From: Damh-18 sp964390945
GTDB lineage: Bacteria; Patescibacteriota; Minisyncoccia; Phycocordibacterales; UBA918
Length of the DNA stretch: 64,000 nucleotides
Assembly: GCA_964390945.1 (NCBI GenBank)
Contig: CAYMIV010000003.1
Coordinates: 1-64,000, forward strand
Direction: 5' to 3'
A program made the position numbers and the translations under genes. This document shows, one piece after another, positions 41,121 to 49,305 of the stretch (position 1 is the stretch's first letter; each line of letters opens with the position of its first letter). A model generated the notes under the pieces. It ran no database searches and was not told the origin of the DNA. It was given only the letters and a program-made list of their open reading frames with translations.

Positions 41121-42536
41121 ATGCTCGAGTCTATACGGGTCATACAGGGGGGGATGGGAGTTTACATTTCAACACCATTTCTTGCCCGCGCGGTAAGCAC
41201 ATACGGTTCTGAAAACAGAAGTCTCGGCACCGTTTCTGGCGTTGCTGCGCCACACGTTGTTGCCCACATACTCGGAAGAGGTGATCCGGGCAACCACTAC
41301 AGGAGAGCGCTCTCCCACTTCCCATTAAAGCGAGTTGCAGAGCGGATCATCGACAAGTACTTTGTACCCGACGGCATTTCTTCTGGCGATCGTTACATCA
41401 ATGTTCCGGTATTCAGCGTGCATCCGTCACGGGAACTCATTGAACTGACGATTGCATCGAATTTTGCGCTCGTGTGGCTTGCAAAGGAGGGACACCCCCG
41501 CCCGATAAGCATCAACTATCTTGAAAAGATACAACTGCTCCACCTCTACAGCATTTTTGGTGCGATGCTCGCGGGTGTCGATGCGGTTACTGTTGGCGCT
41601 GGCATCCCTGTTCAAATACCACCCATGCTGGATGCTTTTGCCGATGGAAAACCTGGAAGTTATCGTGTACTCGCACAGAATGCTACCGAGTCAATAACGC
41701 TCCACTTTGATCCTGATGAGTATCTCGACGCAGGCGCACAAAGACTCAAACGCCCCGATTTTATTCCTATCGTCAGCTCTGACAGCCTCGCGGCGATTCT
41801 CGCAGAAAAATTACCGGGTGGCATCCAGGGTTTCGTAATTGAGACCGCAGTTGCCGGTGGGCACAATGCCGCGCCTCGCGGCAATCCAAAGCGATTCAAT
41901 GAACGGGGCGAACCGGTTTACGGGGATAAAGACAAAGTCAATTTTGAAAAACTTGAAAAAATTGGCATCCCGTTCTGGGTCGGCGGCGCGACTGCTTCAC
42001 CTTACGGGGTTGATTCGGCAACGACGGAAGGCGCGGCGGGTATTCAGGCAGGGAGCATCTTCGCACTCTGCAAAGAGTCGGGTATGGATTCGAAACTCGC
42101 CTCTCTGGTACGGAGACTTGGCTTCAGGGGCGAACTGGATGTTTTGACCAGCCTCGCATCGCCGACAGGTTTCCCTTTCAAAATTGTCGACAAATTGCCC
42201 GGTACGCTTTCAGACAGAGCTGTGTATGAGAGAAGGAAGCGCATCTGCAACGCGGGGTACCTCGTCACGCTGTACAAAAGACCCGACGGCTCAGTTGTCA
42301 CCATGTGCCCCGCCGAACCATCCAAAAAGCATGTCAAAAAAGGAGGCAGCGAGAAAGACACGCTTGGGAAGATTTGCCTATGCAACGGCTTGCTCGCAAC
42401 GGCTTCGCTTGGAAACCCCGGTGAACCGCCGGTGGTGACCTTGGGGGATGATGTAAGCTTTCTTCACCACCTCATGGGACATGAAGACGATACCTATTCT
42501 GCCTCACAAGCACTCTCGTACCTCCTTCACTCATAG
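41121..42536 (+). CDS. Nitronate monooxygenase / 2-nitropropane dioxygenase-like flavoprotein
   Basis: A 471-residue TIM-barrel FMN protein. It begins IRVIQGGMGVYIS and has GVDAVTVGAGIP, VIETAVAGGHNAAPRG and FWVGGATASPYG, the FMN phosphate-binding pattern of the NMO family. It is longer than typical NMOs (about 330-380), with a Cys-containing C-terminal part (RKRICNAGY, KICLCNGLL), closer to the PfaD/enoyl-reductase-like branch. It could oxidise nitronates or reduce an acyl substrate. SD AAAGGAG lies 6 nt before ATG 41121. Confidence 0.8.
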   Translation: MLESIRVIQGGMGVYISTPFLARAVSTYGSENRSLGTVSGVAAPHVVAHILGRGDPGNHYRRALSHFPLKRVAERIIDKYFVPDGISSGDRYINVPVFSVHPSRELIELTIASNFALVWLAKEGHPRPISINYLEKIQLLHLYSIFGAMLAGVDAVTVGAGIPVQIPPMLDAFADGKPGSYRVLAQNATESITLHFDPDEYLDAGAQRLKRPDFIPIVSSDSLAAILAEKLPGGIQGFVIETAVAGGHNAAPRGNPKRFNERGEPVYGDKDKVNFEKLEKIGIPFWVGGATASPYGVDSATTEGAAGIQAGSIFALCKESGMDSKLASLVRRLGFRGELDVLTSLASPTGFPFKIVDKLPGTLSDRAVYERRKRICNAGYLVTLYKRPDGSVVTMCPAEPSKKHVKKGGSEKDTLGKICLCNGLLATASLGNPGEPPVVTLGDDVSFLHHLMGHEDDTYSASQALSYLLHS

Positions 42537-42545
42537 GTACATTTC

Positions 42546-42577
42546 AAAGCCCGCGAGATGTTCGCGGGCTTTTTTAC
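42546..42577 (+). terminator. Terminator after the nitronate monooxygenase-like gene
   Basis: AAAGCCCGCGA pairs with TCGCGGGCTTT, followed by more T. Confidence 0.92.
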
Positions 42578-42613
42578 GCTTGAGGGCACTGTGCAAACTG
42601 GTGTTGATTCAGA

Positions 42614-43069
42614 CTAAATATCGGACGCCTTCTTCCAGGCGGTGATTGTTTTAGCATTCACTCGGTTCCCCGATTCATGTACTCTGTGCATGATGAAACT
42701 TAAAAACGCATGCGCCTCCTTTTCCGAAATCAACAAATCAACGGAATGGAGAATTCTCGTGATGAACGCATGGTTGTGGTTTGCGGGCACAAGCCAATGG
42801 TCGTTCTTCAGGTAGAATTCTCGGACGCGCGCCAGTGCCAAAAGCATATGAGCGCGAATTTTCGCGTTCTTCCAAATTATTGTTGTTTCCGATTTTGAAA
42901 GGTCGAACGAACAATGAACGCCTGGGCTTTCTTCGAGCGGAAATAGCCACAGAAGAGAGTCGTGTTCGCTTTCAAATTCGCTGTCGGACAGTGCGAGTAT
43001 CTGCGCGTGAGTTCTCCCTGTTTCGTCAACACCGTATCCCTCAAGAAATGCAAGCAACTTCGTGCTCAT
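42614..43069 (-). CDS. OGFr-N-like domain protein
   Basis: From ATG 43069 (SD AGGAGG 8 nt upstream) the protein has 151 residues. LLAFLEGYGVDETGRTHAQILALSD, then FESEHDSLLWLFPLEESP matches the conserved block of the opioid growth factor receptor N-terminal family (GRT...IL...LE..H...QWLFPL), which also occurs in bacteria with no known role. The second half is helical (AHMLLALARVREFYLKND; AHAFLSFIMHRVHE). A domain-level match only; no receptor function is implied. Confidence 0.7.
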   Translation of the reverse strand: MSTKLLAFLEGYGVDETGRTHAQILALSDSEFESEHDSLLWLFPLEESPGVHCSFDLSKSETTIIWKNAKIRAHMLLALARVREFYLKNDHWLVPANHNHAFITRILHSVDLLISEKEAHAFLSFIMHRVHESGNRVNAKTITAWKKASDI

Positions 43070-43263
43070 AGACGCTTCCTCCTGGTCAAATCTCTGTTGA
43101 ACGTAACATGGATTTTTTTGATATTCAAGAAATTTATGAACAGACAAATTTTTACCATTTTAATCACAAGCCCCACTTTCGATGCTCATCAGAGACGCAG
43201 AGCCGAAGTGATATCTGATATGATGGAGGGGTACGTTCTTCGACGTCAACCGGGAGTGGTCCC

Positions 43264-43758
43264 ATGAAAGCAATGGTGTGTTGGGTTCGTGCCCCGCTCA
43301 CGCCGGGGGAAACAATCTGGTATATCATTGGATGTACCCCGTTGATTTTTTTTCTGTGGTTTGTTCTGCCCATAATCCTCGGCACTCCCATCGTATGGGA
43401 ATATCTTGCCATGCCGCTCGGCGTACACAATATAGCTGTTTTGCTAAGCCGAGCATTAAGCGAGGAAATCCTCTTTCGCGCAGTTCCCGTCATTGTGATT
43501 CTTGCGCTGTTTCCGAAAAGCGAGGTGCTTGCACTCTCGGTGTCACTCCCTGTGGCATACCTATTCGGAATGTGGCATGAGTGGGTATATACGACGAACA
43601 TCTGTCTCGGTCTCGGCGGCCTCGTTCTTTCTGTCGTCTATCTCAAATGTGGTGGTTCCCGTAAACAGCCGCTCAACGGAGTCTTGGTGTGCGGAGGCAT
43701 TCACGCGACATGCAACCTGCTCGTTGCCGGCCTTGCGCACGCGTACATAAAAATCTGA
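43264..43758 (+). CDS. CPBP family intramembrane metalloprotease (CAAX protease-like)
   Basis: The 164-residue protein has about four to five membrane segments and the CPBP motifs EEILFR (67-72), FGMWHE (H105) and HATCN (H147, N151). These match the glutamate/histidine site of Abi/CAAX proteases. It is shorter than usual (about 200-300). A TGaTATGAT box at 43216-43224 and GGGAG before the ATG give an SD-type unit. Substrate unknown. Confidence 0.85.
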   Translation: MKAMVCWVRAPLTPGETIWYIIGCTPLIFFLWFVLPIILGTPIVWEYLAMPLGVHNIAVLLSRALSEEILFRAVPVIVILALFPKSEVLALSVSLPVAYLFGMWHEWVYTTNICLGLGGLVLSVVYLKCGGSRKQPLNGVLVCGGIHATCNLLVAGLAHAYIKI

Positions 43759-43770
43759 ATCAGATTTTAT

Positions 43771-43793
43771 CCGCATGACTATGCGGGTTTTTC
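43771..43793 (+). terminator. Terminator of the CPBP gene
   Basis: CCGCAT/ATGCGG with five T. A second palindrome AAAATCTGA/TCAGATTTT lies just before it. Confidence 0.72.
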
Positions 43794-43891
43794 TTTGCAA
43801 ACGTGTCCTTTCATCACGCGGATTTCATACGTGACAACTCACGGTGACAGGTATATAGTCCACACGGATGTTGTTTGAAAAGGAGTGAGTC

Positions 43892-44377
43892 ATGAACATT
43901 TACGCTTCACGGTACTTCGTGCTCGCTTGCGTTTTGCTCACGTATCTGGTCTTCGTCGGTACGGGACATTTCCTGACTCTCGTCATTGTGCTCATCACAA
44001 TCTACTTTTTTTGGGAATATGTACTGATTCCGCAAAGTGAAAGTCGAAGCGAGGAGCGAGTATTGAATGCTCTCGATTTGTATCAAGCGGCCCGGTCCGT
44101 CCATGAAAGTCGGAATGCAACAGAGTTATTTTTGAAACGCAATCATCATGAAACATTTGCGACGGCACGCGGCAAATCAATGTTACTGCATCATCTCCGC
44201 GCGTATGAACAGTATCTCAATCGAATCGGTTGCATGAGAAATGCAATGGGTATCTACAATGATGCATACTGGGTACAGTTGCAAAAACTCTCGGTTGACT
44301 GCGTTGGTGAGAGAACACTTCCTTCGCTTCCTCATCCGCGCAGTAAACTGCACCCGTATCTAGACAACGCGCGATAG
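43892..44377 (+). CDS. Unknown protein with N-terminal membrane hairpin (161 residues)
   Basis: Two adjacent hydrophobic segments (about 7-23 and 26-48) are followed by a soluble helical domain (ERVLNALDLYQAARSVHESRN..., HLRAYEQYLNRIGCMRN). No family recognised. SD AAAAGGAG precedes ATG 43892, and a terminator follows. It resembles other orphan genes of this region in start type. Confidence 0.68.
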   Translation: MNIYASRYFVLACVLLTYLVFVGTGHFLTLVIVLITIYFFWEYVLIPQSESRSEERVLNALDLYQAARSVHESRNATELFLKRNHHETFATARGKSMLLHHLRAYEQYLNRIGCMRNAMGIYNDAYWVQLQKLSVDCVGERTLPSLPHPRSKLHPYLDNAR

Positions 44378-44397
44378 AGCAAGTCTTGTTTTACCAC

Positions 44398-44419
44398 GCC
44401 CCTCTCACGAGGGGCTTTT
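44398..44419 (+). terminator. Terminator of the 43892 gene
   Basis: GCCCCT/AGGGGC stem, then TTTT. Confidence 0.82.
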
Positions 44420-44436
44420 ATAAAAAGTACTTAAAA

Positions 44437-44461
44437 ACGGGCCAACCATTGGTTGGCCCGT
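44437..44461 (-). terminator. Terminator of the MaoC-like gene
   Basis: ACGGGCCAACC pairs with GGTTGGCCCGT over 11 bp; on the minus strand five T follow. Confidence 0.88.
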
Positions 44462-44472
44462 ACAGAATCATT

Positions 44473-45351
44473 TCACACTTTCCGCTTCTTTCGTTTCGGG
44501 ATGATTGTTGCTTCACCGTGCGCAATGGGTCTGTGCGCACGACCTCCGTGCGAAACAGTCTTCACTTTGAGGTGTCCTTTCTCGGTAAGCTCTTTTGCTT
44601 GAGCCGACACCTCGATGTTGAGCGGTCGCTGTCCGGGGTGATCGAAATGAAGCACCTGCTTCACATAAAGGCACTCTTTCCATGCCTTGGCGAGCAGTGC
44701 AGAAATTCTCCATGCAGAAACAAACACACAGAGCCAGTCCTCGTCAGCAAATTCGCCGTCCTCGATGAGGTGTGCGGTGAGGCGAATTACGATGCGCTCC
44801 TTGCCGCTTTTCTTGCTCTCCGCCCACACCTCAATGGAACGAAGGTGCGGATTGCCACTTTCGGGCTCTGTAATGATGATGCGGTGAAGCTTGTCATCAT
44901 CAAGAAAGACAGGGCTCAAGAATTCAATCTCAACCTTGTTTGGAACGAGGGTTGTTCCCTCAAGTTCTTGCTTCAGCGCTGCAAGCGCCTGGGTCGCACC
45001 GTCCATCCCGTGCGCGATGAGCCCTTCGAAAAGCGGATGTGGTTTGGTGAGGTGAATCGGATTGCGGTCGCCCGAAGCCTTTGCGGCACGTCTTGCGCGT
45101 TCAAGCGTCATTGCCGCACCGGTATACTCGCCCGGCGCACGGCCACGCTTCACCGATTTCATGAGACGGCGAAACTCGTCAAATCGCGCGTCATGCACCT
45201 TAATGGACGACCGATGATTCGGACGCCGCTGCCAAAGTGGCGCGTAGAAATGTTCAAGTCGCTTCCAAATGTCCAGGTAGGTGTTCCACTGCTCTTCCCA
45301 ATATTTCAGTACATCGTACGCTGTTCTATAGTCTGGCGATGTCGTTTGCAC
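44473..45351 (-). CDS. MaoC-like hot-dog dehydratase domain protein
   Basis: GTG 45351 is chosen because AAAGGAG lies 6 nt upstream; ATG 45375 has no SD. The 292-residue protein has a helical N-terminal region. It then shows the MaoC signature SGDRNPIH (93-100, catalytic D95 and H100) and FEGLIAHGMDGATQAL, the hydratase-2 motif of (R)-specific enoyl-CoA hydratases. A second beta-rich half may be the other hot-dog repeat. The basic C-terminus KRKKRKV is odd. Fatty-acyl hydration is the family activity; the substrate here is unknown. Confidence 0.75.
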   Translation of the reverse strand: MQTTSPDYRTAYDVLKYWEEQWNTYLDIWKRLEHFYAPLWQRRPNHRSSIKVHDARFDEFRRLMKSVKRGRAPGEYTGAAMTLERARRAAKASGDRNPIHLTKPHPLFEGLIAHGMDGATQALAALKQELEGTTLVPNKVEIEFLSPVFLDDDKLHRIIITEPESGNPHLRSIEVWAESKKSGKERIVIRLTAHLIEDGEFADEDWLCVFVSAWRISALLAKAWKECLYVKQVLHFDHPGQRPLNIEVSAQAKELTEKGHLKVKTVSHGGRAHRPIAHGEATIIPKRKKRKV

Positions 45352-45475
45352 TGTAATCTCCTTTAAAAGGAACATGTCTTCCCGTATCCATCGTATGCCC
45401 GCTATCTCTATTCTGCAAGTTTCAAAACCCTCCAGGACATCGGAGGGTCAATGGAGAATGCGGTATGTATATTTG

Positions 45476-47161
45476 CTAGCGCTTCATTCTTCCCGACACA
45501 AGAGAAAATTCCACCGTAAACACGGAGCCCTTTCCTTCACCGGCTGATTCCGCCCATATATGGCCACCCATTGCGGTAACCATTTTTTTTGCCACATAGA
45601 GACCGAGCCCCGTGCCCGTGACGTTGATGCTGTTTGCATTTTTTGCACGCACAAACTTTTCAAATACGTCACTTATGGTATCTGCGCTCATGCCGACGCC
45701 GGTGTCACGTATGGCGATGTATATTTTCTTTTTCTTGATATCGTCGTGAGCCTCGACAGTAATCGTTCCCTTTTGAGTATATTTCATCGCGTTGTCGATG
45801 AGATTTGTGATTACCTGTCGCGTCTTGCCTACGTCAGCGTGAACAGCGCAACTTCCGGAACAATCTGAGCGAAACATGATAACGAGACCCTTCTTGAGAG
45901 CAACTGGCCGCATTTCATCGGCAACCTTTTCTGTAAGTTCTTTTAGATTGAAATCACTCATCTCGTACTTCATGTTTCCCGACTCAATACGCGACACGTT
46001 GAGGTAGTCTTCAACTGAGAGTGCCATATATTTTGATGATTCCGCTATACTTTGGACGATTTCTTGGGCTTTTGCGGGAAGTTTTCCATACGAACCCTCG
46101 GCAAGCATTGAGGCATATCCGCGAATGGAAGTGAGGGGACTGCGTAGTTGGTGTGAAGCGATTGAAACAAACTCTGATTTCATTTTATCGAGTATTTTCA
46201 AACGTTCGTTTGCTTCCTGCAGTCCTTCAGCGAGAAGTGCTATTTTCTCCTTTTGTTCAACTTCTTTTTTCACGCTTCTTACGAGGAAGTATCCGCCGAG
46301 CAGTGTGAGAAGAAGCGTAATCCCGACAAGCACCAAATTCACGGTTGACTGAACAAAAAGAAATTGCGAGCCGATGAGAATAATGAGCCCAGCAACAAGC
46401 GCTTGCGTCGCAAGCATCTTAATGTTGAACGCTTTAAATTTCACGATGAGATAAGCCAGTATCACCAGAAATATAAGCATTCCGATAGGTCCAATAAGAT
46501 TTATCTCGAAATTACCCATTGTTTCACCCAGATAATCGGATACAGCAAGGAAAAACAAAAACGAAATTCCTCCGAGCATCACGTAGATGTTCTTTGCATT
46601 ACGCGTTTGCACATAACGCCTCATACAGACAATACCTATTGCTCCAGCGATTAAGAACGGAACAAGATAACCGTACAGAACAAAGAGCGGACCGATATCT
46701 GCCTCACACGTAGCAAGGTTAAACGAAGTCATATTGAGCTGGGTGGGAAGAAGAAAGATGCCAGGCAAAAGTAATCCAATCAGTGCCAGTTTTTGCGCAA
46801 ACGGAAGGTCCTTGTTGTTTACAAACGAATAGATGAAGTAAAAAAGTATCCCAGAAAGGATGAGGAATGAAAAAGTAACCATTTGCCATTCAAAATGAAC
46901 GATTGGCGCCGGCACAGTTATCCACTGAAGTATTTCATTGAAAAGATGTGCGCTAAAAAAAATACTCAATAGGAGCAGGAGTTTGTTCGGTAATGTAAAT
47001 CCAACGCGTTTATAGAAAACCAAAAGACCGAGCGCCAGAGAAAGAAGTATGATGGGAAGGTACGAATAGTACAGAAGATCCGGTGCGAGCGTCGTATCAA
47101 AAACCCCCAAGAGGTTCGTACCCCCGGAATCCAAACACTGAATGTGGGGCTCAGTTATCAT
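45476..47161 (-). CDS. Sensor histidine kinase with N-terminal 7TM domain
   Basis: A 561-residue kinase. The N-terminal half has about eight membrane segments (30-295), of the HisKA_7TM type. After a short coiled coil come the phosphoacceptor H337 in ASHQLRSPLT, the N box NLIDNAMKYT, G1 DTGVGM and G2 GTGLGLYVAK. All catalytic motifs are intact. Its start overlaps the stop of a 50-residue membrane ORF as ATGA. No response regulator is adjacent; the stand-alone receiver at 17277 is one candidate partner. Confidence 0.95.
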   Translation of the reverse strand: MITEPHIQCLDSGGTNLLGVFDTTLAPDLLYYSYLPIILLSLALGLLVFYKRVGFTLPNKLLLLLSIFFSAHLFNEILQWITVPAPIVHFEWQMVTFSFLILSGILFYFIYSFVNNKDLPFAQKLALIGLLLPGIFLLPTQLNMTSFNLATCEADIGPLFVLYGYLVPFLIAGAIGIVCMRRYVQTRNAKNIYVMLGGISFLFFLAVSDYLGETMGNFEINLIGPIGMLIFLVILAYLIVKFKAFNIKMLATQALVAGLIILIGSQFLFVQSTVNLVLVGITLLLTLLGGYFLVRSVKKEVEQKEKIALLAEGLQEANERLKILDKMKSEFVSIASHQLRSPLTSIRGYASMLAEGSYGKLPAKAQEIVQSIAESSKYMALSVEDYLNVSRIESGNMKYEMSDFNLKELTEKVADEMRPVALKKGLVIMFRSDCSGSCAVHADVGKTRQVITNLIDNAMKYTQKGTITVEAHDDIKKKKIYIAIRDTGVGMSADTISDVFEKFVRAKNANSINVTGTGLGLYVAKKMVTAMGGHIWAESAGEGKGSVFTVEFSLVSGRMKR

Positions 47162-47310
47162 ATCTCGTCATTCACGTTGTCGATTACAACTGGGTCGGAT
47201 TCATTGTATTGAAAATCCTCAAGAACGACGGTTTTGTAAAACACCGCGACAATCGTGAACCCAACCAAAATTATGGTGAACCACAAAAGAACTTTTGACT
47301 TTCCGTCCAT
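47158..47310 (-). CDS. Tiny single-pass membrane protein coupled to the 7TM kinase
   Basis: ATG 47310 opens a 50-codon frame: MDGKSKVLLWFTIILVG..., one membrane helix (about 7-24), then an acidic tail ending VNDEI. The TGA (47158-47160) overlaps the kinase ATG (47159-47161). A TGtTATACT box ends 6 nt before the ATG. Promoter, coupling and a clean membrane segment support a real gene. It may be an accessory subunit of the kinase; no family known. Confidence 0.7.
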   Translation of the reverse strand: MDGKSKVLLWFTIILVGFTIVAVFYKTVVLEDFQYNESDPVVIDNVNDEI

Positions 47311-47316
47311 ACTGAA

Positions 47317-47325
47317 AGTATAACA
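47317..47325 (-). promoter_or_regulatory. Extended -10 (TGtTATACT), leaderless start of the tiny membrane ORF
   Basis: Ends 6 nt before ATG 47310; drives the kinase operon. Confidence 0.68.
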
Positions 47326-47360
47326 TCTCTAGACACTACACAAGGAATCTATCCTCCTCT

Positions 47361-48173
47361 TCACGGTAGCAGTGCGGATTCAATAATTTTATAGAGGACG
47401 CTTGGGTAAGCTTCCCAGTCTTTCTCTTTTTCCATGTTCGAGTCCACCAAACACACAATGAGCGGCTTGCGCCCGAACTTCTGTTCGATGAACGAAAATG
47501 CAGGATCGAGCACATTGTGTACAAAGTGACACTCTTCAGGGTCTTGCGCAGGGTTAAACTCGAACATAATTCCATGCACTAAGAACAACGCAAGCAAATT
47601 TTTATAGTGCGCAACCAAGTCACCGCGATGGTTCCGGTCTATCCATTCCGCATCATCAAGAATTTCAACTTGATTCGGATATATTTCTCGAAATAGATTT
47701 GTGTGAAATTCAATCAAATTTTGACCCGATTTCGTACGGATATCTTTCAAACGTCGACCTTGTGCGCTGTCAAAATCGACGACGGAAAATTTTTGAAATA
47801 TTTCACGTTTATCATGCGTCAACATTTTTACCACAGACAGTTTTCCAAGAGAACGCTTCAAAGAATTATTTGAAACAAATATATCTTTGGTATCTTGACC
47901 GATGACCATGCGAAGTCCGTATGGCTTCGCAAGCTCAATAAACCGAAGCGTTTCGAAGTTTGGTGTTGCGACATGTCGAGCGAGATAGAAAATCGGTCCA
48001 TTTTTAAAATGCTCCGGTATATCGTATTTTAAAAAATCTTCAACTTCATGAACAAAACCCGCATCCTCCCTTCGGAGAGCAATCTCTACAACCGCCTCGT
48101 TGAGGGGTGTGTAAAATCGTTCGATAGAAACAGAGTCGTTTCCACTGTCGAATGCGCTCATGTTGGATTTCAT
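47361..48173 (-). CDS. Unknown conserved-looking protein (270 residues)
   Basis: Not recognised. From ATG 48173 the soluble protein mixes helical and beta segments (SIERFYTPLNEAVVEIALRRED; KNGPIFYLARHVATPNFETL; RKPLIVCLVDSNMEKEKDWEAYPSVLYKI). No signal peptide or membrane helix. Its length and balanced composition mark it as real. It could also start at 48161 or 48191. There is an 8-nt spacing to a weak TAATTT box. Confidence 0.65.
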   Translation of the reverse strand: MKSNMSAFDSGNDSVSIERFYTPLNEAVVEIALRREDAGFVHEVEDFLKYDIPEHFKNGPIFYLARHVATPNFETLRFIELAKPYGLRMVIGQDTKDIFVSNNSLKRSLGKLSVVKMLTHDKREIFQKFSVVDFDSAQGRRLKDIRTKSGQNLIEFHTNLFREIYPNQVEILDDAEWIDRNHRGDLVAHYKNLLALFLVHGIMFEFNPAQDPEECHFVHNVLDPAFSFIEQKFGRKPLIVCLVDSNMEKEKDWEAYPSVLYKIIESALLP

Positions 48174-48273
48174 CACTAAGAAAATTAACAAACGTCGCCG
48201 CCCTCATTTATTCCAGGTGCAGAGAGCGCATCTTACTAACATTGTATATCGCGGAATACATTATTGAACCTCC

Positions 48274-49251
48274 CTATCTGAATATGAGTATGCTGCCGAA
48301 AAAAATAATGGAAATACCCGCCACCCTGCGTGTTAGATTTCCGCCACTCAATGCTTTTTGGTGCTCGTGTGAACCGAAAAATCCAAGCACGAAAGCGATT
48401 GCGAGAAGAAGTACCGGCTGGTATGCAACAGTGCTCTGAATGAGAGCCGTTGATGGACCGTATACTATCGCGGCATAGTACACAAAAACCGCAATATTAT
48501 CGATAATTTCGTTTCCCGTATTGAGTGCAATCGCTCGATAACGTTTGCGTGTCCAAAATGTATTAAACTGTTTACGATACGCGGGAACTATTGCCCAAAT
48601 GAGTAAACCAGTTGCAAAACTTGACATCGCTGTCCAGAAGGCGCTTCCCCAGTAATTTTCCTCGAGAGCAGCATCCTTAAAAACAAAGCCCGCAAGCGCA
48701 ACTAAAAACGAAGAAAAAAGCATGAGTGCAATGCCCTTCCAATTGATATGAATTGTTCCCTTCCCGCGCTCCTCATTCACAAGTTCCATATTGAGGATGA
48801 GTGAACCCGCGAGAATAACGATACCGGCGATAAGGTGCGCTGTCGTCGGAATTTCACCAAAAACAAAAAAGCCGAGAAAAAATCCGAAAATTGGAATGGT
48901 CTGTAAAAGAGGAGGCGCAACCATCTCATCGGCATAATCAAGTGCGTAAAGATAGGGGATGAGCCACACAATTTCGATGATACCGACGCACAGTGCGGCG
49001 AGGAAACTCCCTAAACGAAAAGTGATACGCTCAACTCCGCCGTCATATCCATAGAGTCCAAAAATGATACAAAGAATGAGAAGCGCAACAATTCCCGTAA
49101 ACAATGCGGAGATAAGCACGAGCGTACCGACCGAATCCGAATCCCCCGTTTCAGGAGAACTTGTTGTTCGAAGTAAATATTTGTCGATATAAATGGCACA
49201 CGCCCATGCAAATTGAGCGATTAAGACGAGGATGAGCCAAAAATGTTCCAT
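48274..49251 (-). CDS. DMT superfamily (EamA-type) transporter
   Basis: A 325-residue protein with ten predicted membrane segments in two EamA-like halves; FFVFGEIPTTAHLIAGIVILAGSLIL is typical of the end of the first half and LLLAIAFVLGFFGSHEHQ of the second. DMT carriers move metabolites, amino acids or nucleotide sugars; the substrate cannot be assigned. A TAGACA-like box lies just before the ATG. Confidence 0.88.
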   Translation of the reverse strand: MEHFWLILVLIAQFAWACAIYIDKYLLRTTSSPETGDSDSVGTLVLISALFTGIVALLILCIIFGLYGYDGGVERITFRLGSFLAALCVGIIEIVWLIPYLYALDYADEMVAPPLLQTIPIFGFFLGFFVFGEIPTTAHLIAGIVILAGSLILNMELVNEERGKGTIHINWKGIALMLFSSFLVALAGFVFKDAALEENYWGSAFWTAMSSFATGLLIWAIVPAYRKQFNTFWTRKRYRAIALNTGNEIIDNIAVFVYYAAIVYGPSTALIQSTVAYQPVLLLAIAFVLGFFGSHEHQKALSGGNLTRRVAGISIIFFGSILIFR

Positions 49252-49305
49252 GAGATATGTCTACGCGTGACTGAGTGCCACCTGCGTAATTATGTCATCT
49301 CGTAT

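Noticed and set aside
44386..45366. A 326-codon plus-strand ORF opposite the MaoC-like gene
   Set aside because: Cys/Arg-rich shadow frame; the minus strand carries the MaoC signature, an SD and a terminator.
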